The position numbers and the translations under genes were made by a program. Of a stretch of 64,000 nucleotides of DNA, positions 22,316 through 34,300 are shown piece by piece. The notes beneath the pieces were generated by a model. It saw nothing but the letters and a program-made list of their open reading frames with translations, made no database searches and was not told where the DNA came from. Numbering within the stretch: the stretch's first letter is position 1; each line of letters begins with the position of its first letter. This DNA is from Beroe forskalii (lineage: Eukaryota > Ctenophora > Nuda > Beroida > Beroidae): positions 1 through 64,000 of the forward strand of contig WFMF01000249.1 of NCBI GenBank assembly GCA_011033025.1, given 5' to 3'.

Positions 22316-25300
22316 ATGGGTGACTACTCGAGCTACTTCAACACCAATACCACCTACTCCTCGCCCTACGCCAACACTTATGCTAATCTCACAGGTGAGG
22401 ACAATCACTCCTTTGCATTTTACTTACTTTTTCTGGTCATATCATTGACGATTATACCTCCTCCAGTCCACACTGTCTCTGACTTCTCAAAAACTTTTAT
22501 TAAACCCACGGTGGGGCTGGCGATTTGCCAATGTAAATAGATTATAATTTATTTTCAGGTGCGGAGACTACATACACGGCGTATCCGGCGGCGGCTGCTG
22601 CTGCTGCCAGTGTGTCCAGCGCCACTGCTGCGGCGTACGCCGCTGCAGCAACGGTGGGCAGCAACCCCGGAACAACCTACACTTCCTACACCATCAACCC
22701 GAGTGCGGCGACCTCCAACAGCGCCGCTGTGACGGCTGCAGCTGTAGCCGCCAACACAACCACCAACACTACTTACAACTACGTGAGTACCGGTGCATTT
22801 CATACTATGATGCATTTAGGATTCCAAAAACGCTTGAAAATTGGAGCTGGTGGTTTGGGTTTAATTTCAGTACTGCGCAGGAAACTAGTCATATTATATT
22901 TTGATGATATTCATATTCCGGCAGCAACCGAAGCAGAACAAACAGGAAGGAGGGCGGTGGTACAACAGGAACAGGACTAGTGGAGGAGGAGGCTCCGGTA
23001 AAGAACCACCTAAAACTTACTACTGCGAGATTTGCAAAGTCAGCTGCATGGGCGAACAGGTTGGGGATTTATAATTAAACGTTAATGATCAATATCATGA
23101 AAACATTTACGAACTATTGAAACACAACTATTGACTATTGAAACACAATCTCATGAAGTACTGTTGCACCTTGTACACTGAGTAATAGTTCTAATTCCCT
23201 CAGACGTACAAGGAGCACCAGAACGGACAGAAGCACAAGAAGAAGGAGAAGGAGAAGGAGGGGGACGCTAAGCCAGCCCCGCGCGGCTACCACGCCTTCG
23301 GCAAGCTGTACCGGTGCGAGCTGTGCGATATCAGCTGCACTGGCGAGCAGGCCTTCTCTGCTCACATGACGGGCACCAAACACAACAAGGTAAGATTATA
23401 AGCAGCGAATTATAGCGCACCCGTAGCATCCCCGAATTGCCTTGACTTCAACCAATCAGCTCGCGAGTTTACAGTCAACTCGCACGCTGATTTGTCAATT
23501 AACAACGGGTCTTTGGGTGGGGTAATTTGCTGCCGACAATAATGGTTATCACTCGAATAAATTACGGAGCATTGAAGATGAATTAAGTACCTTGCTAGCT
23601 TACCTGATTTCGTTTTGTGAAGGCAGATGAAATAAATTGTTGTTCATGCCGGTTCTTGGTATGGAAAATATCGAATGTTGAAAGCACCCGATTATAATTT
23701 GAAAACCAACCTCTTATTTCAGACAGTATTGCTGTTCAGGAAGCTAGGGAAACCAGTCCCAAGTCCCACGGTTACTAATAAGGACGGAGGTAAAGTTGTT
23801 GTTATCATAGTTTGTTTGAAAGAATTGTGCCAAGTCATGATGTACAATGTGTACATCATGACGTGGCAATCAGCATTCAGCAATCAGCATAATTAACCCA
23901 AAGAAATTTCTATGAAAACTCAAATCTGTTATGAATTACCAGGGCTTCTTTTTCAGTTTGATTTAGTATAAAGAAAATTATTTAAATGACAATGAACTGA
24001 AATAAGTAACTGAGAATTTTTGCAATTTTCTGAAATATCGAACTACACTGTTTTTTCCTCGAAAATGATAATAAAACGTCAGAAATTAGAAAATTATGCA
24101 TTGAAGTATTCGATTCGGGCCCATGTATTTATGCCGATGAAGACCTGCATACACCAGAGCCCATAAAATGCCCCCTCACAGCTTTACCATGGGTCATGGT
24201 AAGGCTGTCTGGGTAATTTCTATGTGCTCCTGGGGCTGACAGGTCTTTATTGTGTTCCGTCAGGAGACCTGGTTATTCCCTTCAGAAAAAGAAGAAGTTA
24301 GTCTTGAACAAGTCAAAGAGGAACTAGCGGTAATGAAACCCTTCCTTTCAATATTTCCGGGGGTTCTTCTCAAACCCCCATTTTATTTGCTAAGATGTGG
24401 CCTATCACAATGGGGCACATCTTACTTTCTGTAAGACGCTGATCTGTTATCAATGTAAAGCGTTTTCTCTGTTTTATGTTCCTTTTTTTCTAATGTGACT
24501 AGAATCAAGATGAACTTCATGGCTAAATTTGCTGCATCAAAAAATCAATATTTCGTTATACTACGAAGTACCAAAGAAATGCTGGATTATAATCTTGATG
24601 AAAGTCTAGCTTCATTTGATCTTGTTTTTGCCCATCCCTGAATATGAATAGAAAATGCTTTGCGAAGTTTCATTGGACAAATGAAGGTAGGAGGTTCCCT
24701 AGTACGGTAAGTCTTAGAAAGCTACAACGCGCACTACACCACGTGTACGGTGTACGGGTCCTATTATGAACTCGGGCCTGCTCTTAGATAAACAGAGCTG
24801 ACTCCGGTCCCCAGATGAGGTCCCCAGATGAGGCTTCGGAGTAAAAATGGGGCTGAAAAGTCGAAATTTGAACCAAATGAGAAGGCGCTCAGCTTTGATT
24901 CCATTCAATTCGTCTCTGCCAGTTTTTTAGTGCATTCTGTCCTGGTGCTACAAATATGGGGGTGACACTGCCCCAATTATCCCTAACTCAAGAAAAAGTG
25001 GACTGTGACAGGTACAAATGCGACATGTGGGACAGAGAAAATGAGACAATTGACAAATGGTACTCTAAAAAGTGAATTGGGATTGGGACAAATGGAACAG
25101 AGAAAGTGGGGCTCAAAAAGTGGGGCAGGGACATACTCTACCTTACAACCTATATAAAAGTATGATATGAGAAAGAACCAAACAGTTTTAATGCAGTAGC
25201 CAGTAACTGTTGCAACGTTTATAACATATAACTTCATGTCTGTTTTAAAATATAAGTTGCAGTGTAGTGACATAGCGGCAGTTACTAAATGTTGTGATAA

Positions 25301-28300
25301 ACACAACCAAACTTAGTATAGTAGTACTATGGATATAAATTTCAGGCAGAATTAGTCAAAATTCATTTTAATGATAAAAACTTGAGTCAATTTAAAAATG
25401 ATATTTCCACTTCTTTATTTGTCCCAAATGTCCAAGCTGTCAAAATTGTCTCAAATGACATTCCCAAACTCAACAAAGTAAAATGGGACAGGGACAATTG
25501 GGACAGTGACAGTCCCCTAATATACTTCGAGTTGCTCGAATGTACCGTATTATTGTAACTTCTTCCCACATTTGAGTTGCCGAACAGCCGCGACATTAGG
25601 GTGTTACTTCTGAAAGTCGGGAGATTCTGTTACACCCTACTGCGACATACGACCATATGAGTTTCGTAGCACTCTAACTTCCGCACTAAAACTGTTTGTG
25701 TCTGGGCACGTTCTCAGTGCAGTACACGCCTGTCTCGTGATACCGTCTCATCATCTTAGCCCCCTCCTCCAACGGCTGGATCTGCTGTATCAAGAACGTA
25801 TCACTACGACCTGCCTCGCAGCCCATGGTAGCGTTAGGCATGGAAGTCACCGGGATTTGACCCGAGTAAAACGCCAGGATCCCGATCATCTGATCGTCGA
25901 TCCCGACGGGGGGTTGCCGGGTTTGGTCCCAAACTCTGACCAGCTCCCGGATGGCACAAACTGAGTAAATTACTCCGGATCCGTCACAGAATATCGGGTA
26001 AACTTTGGGCCTCCACATTTCTTCCGAAACCTTCCATTTGCCCACCCGATCTGTTTCGTACACATGGCAACTGCTGCCCCCGTAAAACATCGGATTAGCG
26101 GACTTGTTCTTCATGTATTCGTTAATAAAGGAGTTAGCACCACTCACATTTAGGATCGAATCCTCATCGAGGACTATGAGGAAATTAAAGGAGAAGTTGT
26201 CGAGGAGGTACCTCAGTGCCCACATAACCTTGTAAATCTGCCCCAGATAAACATCCAGAACGGGCGCTAACAAGATGTCCCGGTGTGTTGCCCGTTCCTC
26301 GTCCACGATAGAGCGCGGGTAGCTGGGGCTGAGCCCGGAGAGGAAGAAGTGAGTCCACAGAACGGGCTTCCCGCCTTCATCCCGCCAGTCGTAGGAGAGC
26401 CAGCTTGATTCCCGCAGGAACCTGCGGGTTTCCAGCCGTTCTATCGGTGTTTTGGTGAGAACGATGAGGTTAAAGTGGGGTTTACTCTGCAAAATGCTGA
26501 GATTTTTATAACCAGTGTGGTTACACGCACAGTAGAGGCCTAAGAGGATCAAGAAGATTCCGATGAATGATTTCACGGTTACATGCTTGTTGAGTCGTCG
26601 TACTGGAATCATTCTCCGGCTGATCATTCGAACCTTTTTGTTAGGAGATAAGGAATTGAACGGTTTCACTCAAAGAAAAATGAAAATGTTCTTGCTTAGA
26701 ATACACTGAATTTTATATTTTAGAATACACTGAATTCTATATTTATACTTATTTATAGAAGGCATGGCTGCCGCCTGGTAAGTAAAGGTGATAGCTATTC
26801 ACCACTGACTGGCAAAGTGTCAGTCAGTGGCGTGACATAACTCAAAAAGCTTAGTGACTGCGCATCATTGCTCAAAAGCAACACGTTGAAATGGTAGTAA
26901 AACTGTAGTTGCAAAGATAGTCGATTCAATCATTCACGTTTCTTAAGGTTATCAAGGATTATTTTACACGCAGGGCTAATAGAGTAGTAACTAGTAGGTA
27001 CGTCAATCACAATTCTATGTTTAGGTACAGCTCAATGCTGTTACTCGATTACTTCAATGAAATTGTGACCTGCAACCACAATGCACCGCCACGACCGGGC
27101 TGCTATTGAAATTCATATCGGTACTTCTAATCATATATTTTAAGGTACTTTTGTGGCTGCGAAACTCAAGCAATTTTTATTGTTTTTGGCAATAAACTTA
27201 CTACATTTAGTTATAGTTGAGATAATTGCATTAATTGGTTCACAACCGGTGTTCAAATTAAATGTATGAAATACGATTTTGCTTTAGTAGATAATGCCGT
27301 TAGAATTAAGTCGATATCATTATTACTCTTTGAGTTATCAAGATAATTACTTGAATTGACCAATTATTTAATTAAGCGGTTGACAACTGTACTAAAATTA
27401 AACTCATAAAACTAAATTCTAGCTCTAGTAATAAATAAAGTTAAATAATATGATGAATTCAGCATTAATTTTATACCATAGCATAGAATCATATAACAAT
27501 AAAAATAAACGATTTAATCAGAAAAAGGACGAGTAGTGGTCACTGGTCACGAACATCTTCAATTGTAACAATTAAAGCATCGTGTTCTTGTGACATTTTA
27601 ATGTATGAATCATTCATCATAGTCATACTTTCTGTGAAGTTTATTGGTTAGAACATACAACTGACACACAACATTGAACATATTCATATCACTTATGACT
27701 AAGTTCTTATCTTGACTAAATCAATAATTTCAATTATTTATTGATTTAGTTAAGATAAGAACTAAGTGATATGAATATGTTGTGTCAGTTCTATGTTCTA
27801 ACCAATAAACTTCTCAGAATGTATGACTATGATGAATGATATATACAAGGAAATATCACAAGAACACGACGTTTTAATTGTTACAATTGAAGATGTTCGT
27901 AACCACTCTACTCGTCCTATTTTTGATTAAATTGACGAAGAAATCCCTATTCTACACACAATAAACGAGTATCCCCAGATGTTAGCAACTTTTGTCTTGT
28001 GGTGTCATTCTTTCATGAAATGTTTTTGTATTCTTATTAAGAGTACAGTCACGTGACAACTTTTCATTCCATTTCTTACAAATTGTTTCATGAGCACTAT
28101 GAAACTTGGTCTTACGAATACTCTTGGAAGAGTTAGACCAATGATAAGGCAAAATTTTGTTCGAATAACTTAATTAAGAGTATTCATAAGACCACTCCAT
28201 ATTGGTCGTAGAGTTAATTCGTAACGTAAAAAGTGAAATGTTTAGTTGTCACGTGACTGTACAGTGTACAAAAAACCGTTCATGTAAGAGCGCCTGGAGC

Positions 28301-31300
28301 TCTTCCACGAATTTTGTTGAATTTCTCATTGACCTCGTTAACAAAAGATAATTACGTTACCTGATTGTTCCATTGATAGTCACTAGTTTTACAATCAGTT
28401 GCTAAGTTGACTGAGGCTGAGGTTGAGGGGTTAGGAGGTTGAAAGCCAGATGAAATAGAGAATATCCAACACACCTAGTGTCGGCTGATACCTGCCTAAC
28501 TTGAAAATTTGACGCTGGATTATTGGACTTGACTAACTTTGACATTAGTCCACTAGTCTTATAAAGTCTCAAATTCTGTATTTGTTTTGTAATTTACGCC
28601 CTATGGTAACGCGCTCGCAGTGGGAAAAGTGCACGTGCTGGTTAATTGCTCGCGGCCATGTACCTATTTAATGCTTTTTTGATTTCCTAGGTCTACCGTG
28701 GTCCACACACAACGTTATCCAGCTTTATGAAATAACTAGCAGGCCCGTTCGGCGCTGCTACGCACCATCACACTCGCAAATTAATGAAAAACTTTTTTAC
28801 CGCATCGAAAAATTCGAATCAGAACTAAAGTTGTTGAGTGGAGTAGCGTAACAAAACCAGCAACGCAAGAAATGAAATTCACACACTATACATGTAACCA
28901 TAGCAACGCAAGCATTTCCCACTATCTGCACGTGCATGCCGACACAAATCCATACACACATCGACACAGTTCCCATACACACGGTTTTCCCATTCTAATC
29001 TATGATGCCGACACAATGACCCATACACACGCCGACACAAAATCCACACACACGCCGAAACAAAATCCATACACTCTTAAGATAGATACTATCTTAAGAT
29101 AGTTTTGATGATTCGACCACTTCCGAGAAGCTCATCAGATTTTTATTCTTTTGCCTTTGCGAAACCCAGCTCCCTGCAAAATGGTACTTGTGGTGAAGTT
29201 GTCATCACACACAGTACCTCCTTTGTAGAGGAGCAGCGATAATGAAGTCATCAGGCGTATACACTATACATTGCAATAATCATACAAGTTCAGATTTAGA
29301 GCTTATCCTGCACGGAACTCTGGGTGAAGGGTGATTGGAAAAATCATAATTCTAGCTTACTAGTTAATCCTGTTTACAAATAGTAACTATTGCACAAACT
29401 CATCCAGTGGCGTGTTCACAGAGCAGTAGAGCACAAGGTTAGTGAGAGTCTTATCTTCCTCCTTCTTACCATAGGGATCAAGGTAGTCAATCTTCGGAGG
29501 GGCGCCCCCGACCAATTGTTACACCTAGAGTATCACCACCTGGTACCAGGTAAGAGGTTGCTAGCAAGCCTAGTAGTGCAACCAGGTGGGTCCCAGTAGA
29601 ACTCTCTGCAATTGAGAGTTGCCACCCACCCCGGAAGGGGATGTGTTGGTCCGTTGGATATTGCACCAAAAAAAATAGTAACCCAGTAAGTATACCTTCT
29701 TGTGGTGTGGCTAGTGCTCGATTGACGGAGGACCCGATAGATTTAGTGAAGAAAATTAACGCGTGAGCAGTCAATCGAACGATCTGCAGACAAAGTCAAA
29801 AGCTGTGCTTCCTCGAGTTACTGGAGCGGAGGTACTTACTCAAGGTACTACTCAGAGCTTACTGACGCTGGACAATGGACATGGATATTATAATATATTC
29901 CGAGTATTCATGAGCACAAAACACGCATGGATATTGGATATATTCCGGGAATCTCTTTGAGAGCATTCAATAGCATAAAACACGAGAAAAAAGAACAATA
30001 TATTGATGAAGTTTCGTCCGCGAAAAATAGGCGGCTCAACACAACACGTCATAAACTTAATACCTTGTGTTATGACAATGACGTCATGTTCCGCTAACTT
30101 CTCCTGCGCCTGTTATAAGAATAATAGCCATAGTTCGTTGTAAATTTAACATTGGTGTGGCTTTAACTTGGAGTGTCATACATCAATGATCAAAGTAAAC
30201 AAGACAGTCCTCGAGAAAGAAATGGACCCTCTATATATCGTTGTCTTGGTGAAAAAAGATATTATCAGATTGCAGTCATCAGCTGTCAGAAATTTGCATT
30301 GTTCTTCATCATAATAACTATAAAACTCTTTTAGCCATCGCCCTCTATATTGTTTTTATTAATGAGTACTTTATTTATTCTCTATTGACTCAATGGTACA
30401 AGTACAAATGCAAACGATGTGGTTCCGCTATCTTAAGGAGACATCTTTTTCAACCACCCTGCAAAAAATCGCGGTATTTCAACTCCATTTGTGTCAGTTA
30501 TTTATGGAAAGAAAAGGCTCCTACCTATAACTACCTGTCTCGATAATTATATTAACGTTGGAGTATCGTTGCATATTTCGGTTTTGTAACTTGCAAAAAC
30601 TGCAAACCTTCCATTTAGAACCTCGGCCTTCGGACTCGGTCTAAATGCGATATTATGCCCACGTGCTTCGCGCTCGGCGCAAAATATCACGGTTTGCAAT
30701 TTCTGCTCGTTTTCACAAAGGCTGGTATCAATGATCACCTATTAGAGACGGATTGAATGGACTCAAGCTATTAAGCTAAGCTCTATGTCTTTTGATACAA
30801 ATTTCGACTATTGGACCCCATATTATATGCTCAAAAGCCTCATAAGGGCAATTTTGGACATATGAACCATCAAAATGTTGTGGTCATTCCGGCCAATTCA
30901 TATCTCGAATCGATTTATCCAAATTATGAGACCTGAACTGATTTGGCTTGTTCGTTTGTATGGAAACTTATGCTGTGTAATAGTAGATTCGTCCATTTTT
31001 TATGGAGTTTGCTATGTTTGCCGCCGTTTGTTGATATTTGCAGCATAAGTTTCCATGCAACTGTAACCAACTCATGGATATAATATTGATAAGAGTGTAT
31101 TGAGTATTGGTATCGAACTTTCTATCATTTGTTAAAATAATAAATAAATCCAACAGAAAAGGGCAGAGCGGATCGCAAAAGAGGAAGCTGAGAGAACTGA
31201 GAAACGGGTGAGTTTTATCACGTTATTTCATGAATTAAGGGGGCCGGGGGTTCTGAGGTCGATTTTCGGGTTTTTGTTGTTTCTGATAGAGGAGAACGCC

Positions 31301-34300
31301 AGCTACCAGTAGGTTTTTACCCCATGAAAAAATATTGTTCCTAGCCGAAGTTATAAATTTTTCAAATCGCGAGTTCGCCTGTAATTACAGTACGCGCGCG
31401 AACTTTCGACGCGATTTGCCGAAAATCAACTTTAAAATCTATCTTCTCCTACAAATTTTGGAGAAAACCCTTGAAACTTGGTAGTTATGTTCTAGGGCAT
31501 AAAACTCAACTTTGTATCGAGCCGATTTTTGATTTAGGCCTTAGAAGTGAAAATATCGACTTTTGAATTTTGAAAATCACTATTTTTGACGATTTTTGTG
31601 ACAGGAGCCAACTTTGAAAATTCATATTTACACTTCTGGTCTTCTGAGGCCTAAACCAAAAATCGGCTCGATACAAAGTTGAGTTATATGCCTTAGAACA
31701 TAACTACCAAGTTTCAAGGGTTTTGCCCAAAATTTGTAGGAGAAGATAGATTTTAAAGTTGATTTTCTGCAAATCGCGTCAAAAGTTCGCGCGCGTACTG
31801 TAATTACAGGCGAACTTGCGATTTGAAAAATTTATAACTTCGACTAGGAACAATATTTTTTCATGGGGTAAAAACCTACTGGTAGCTTGCGTTCTGCTCT
31901 ATCAGAAACAACAAAAACCCGGAAATCGACCTCAGACCCCCCGGCCCCCTTAAGGTAAACCTAGATTCTTCTTTCTGTTGGCCAGTTGTCTGTTTGCCTG
32001 TCTACATAGGCACTAACAAAACTGGTTTGGTTCATCATATTGTACTTCTTCTGTACTGTACGGTATGAACAGTACAAAGATAAGAATATTCCATTTTCCC
32101 ACAGAACAAGCGGAACCAGCAAGCAGAGGAACGTGCCAAGAAGCGGCTAGATGAAATAGAGAACAGGAGGAAGATGATGGACGAGCGACGGAGCAAGTGG
32201 GAGGAGGAGAGATGGAAGAGGGAAGAAGGTAGGTCAAATAATACTTACGTTACTGCTTATTGATCCTGGTAATTACTCTTTATACTCCACGGGGGCAAAA
32301 CAATTTCCGTACATTTTTGTGCATTTTAATCAATCAGTCAATCTGCATATGGACAAGAATAAGTAAGTACAAAAGCAGCCAGGAGCGTAGCTAGGCGACA
32401 CAAAAGTTCTGGCTCCCCCTTTCCCGACAGAGGTCATGAAAATGAAGCCAAACAAAATAAAACACTCAACAGGTTTTTGATTTAGCTCGGTGATCCCTTT
32501 CCAAAAACCTGACTACACCCATGACTAAGCAAACCCCCGCAATCCCAAACTCAATCCTGCTTCATCTCAGAGTGGAGAATGATGCAGGAACAACGTGAAG
32601 AAGAATGGAAGGAATGGCAGGAGACTGAGCAGTGCGAAACAACGCCCCAACAAGTGCAAGCCTCGGCTGGATATGTTAGTAGTTTACATGAAGTCTCTCA
32701 TCATACTATCATAGAATTATCATTAAAAATTATCTGATTTTCACTCCAATAATTTTAATTATTGGAGCTTCTAAGGATATTTTCTTAACCTGAGCTCTTG
32801 TTTTCCAGGTTTGTAGATTTCCACAGTTTGGAGTGCTGCTGTTAATTTTCATGTTTTTCCAAATTCCAATGCTGGGTTTGTACCCTAATTATAATTAAAA
32901 TTCCAGGCATCAAGGGAGGGAGACAACAACGACAACAACATTATCATGAGGCTGCACGACGAGATATACCCCGAGCAAACCGAGCTCGGTGACATCAAGA
33001 AGATTGTTAAGGTTACCGAGGACAACTTGAAAACTATTTCTGATAAGATGAGGGAGGAAACGGAAGAGGAGCTCAAAGAAAAAGGTAATATGTCGGCATT
33101 ATCGACTTATGATTCTTTCCGCCCAACGGTCGGTCTTTGTTTCCTAGCCCGATTATATTGGTGTGCAATGACCGTTAAACTTAAAGTTCAATTTTCAATG
33201 AAATTTGTCCGTAAAATTCAAATTAACATCATATTTGTACGTTTGTACAACTCTATATCTGAAATTCACTTCATTTCCAGGCTTACTAAAGGAGCCAGCA
33301 GAAGGCGAGGACGCTATTGAGACGAGAGTGTTGAAGGGATGTGTCAGAGTTGGTGACTTGGCCAACGGCTTGCTGCTCCGAGGTGACAGATCACTCAAGA
33401 TGCTCGTGTTCTGCACAGATAAACCCACCGTGTACATGCTCCAAAACATCAAGGAAAAGTTCGAGGAACTCCTTACGGTACTGATTCACTGGATTGTGTT
33501 TCGTTTACTATAATTTTCTTCCAGTGTGACAACTAAATTGCCACAAAAACATCTTTTTTAACTAGCAAAAGATGTCTCAAACTTGAAACAACGATCCTAT
33601 TTCAGCGAACGCGCGGCGCGCGCGAGCTATTTGCGCGGCCTTCATTGCATTGCATACATACATTTGTGTGCTGAGACGGTACACGCAATACGGTACAATT
33701 TTCCTTTTCAGGAAGCCCAGAAGAAAGCTTTGACAGTCAAAGTCGATGGGAGTAAAGCAGCTTTTGTGATAACGGATCCGAAAGGTTTCAATGTGACTGT
33801 GACCCTGACATCCAAAGCCATGGAGGCTGAGGCTACGGCTGCTAGCATAACAGGTATTATGAATGTGAAATGATTCTTGTACCTATATAACCTATATGAA
33901 CACTTCAATTCTCAAATGAATTGGGCAGTAACATTTTTCGTCGTAAGTTGAAACGCTCACTTCTCAGCTGACGTAGCAGCCAAGGTTTTGGACAGGAAGA
34001 TATGTGTACGTAGTCTAGAAGAAGCGAAACAATCGAAGTGGTTCCAGACCAATATCAGTCCGGTTCCGTCGGCGGTCATAGCTCTCCGAGTCCTCCGACA
34101 CATTATGAAGAAAAACGAGATGGAGCACTGGAGGTCGACCATCAAACCCTGGACACTTCAAGTTCTCATTGGTGGGTTGATTGCGCTTCTTCATGCATTT
34201 CTCCCTAGACTAACGATGCACGTCTCCCCGATTATTCAACAATTCTTGTACCACTTATTGTTCTCTAGGCATGCACATAAGTGTGACGTAGCTATCGAAG

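Noticed and set aside
28872-29102. His/Thr-rich open frame
   Set aside because: Arises from CACACGCC low-complexity repeats and is mirrored by an equally long frame on the other strand.
30400-30470. YKCKRCGS...RRHLF as the missing third ZFR zinc finger
   Set aside because: Finger spacing is wrong, the second His is lacking, splice sites do not fit the phase, and nothing around it resembles ZFR.
30412-31156. A short gene at 30547-30738 (minus)
   Set aside because: The frame passes straight through the compound palindrome and has no family similarity.
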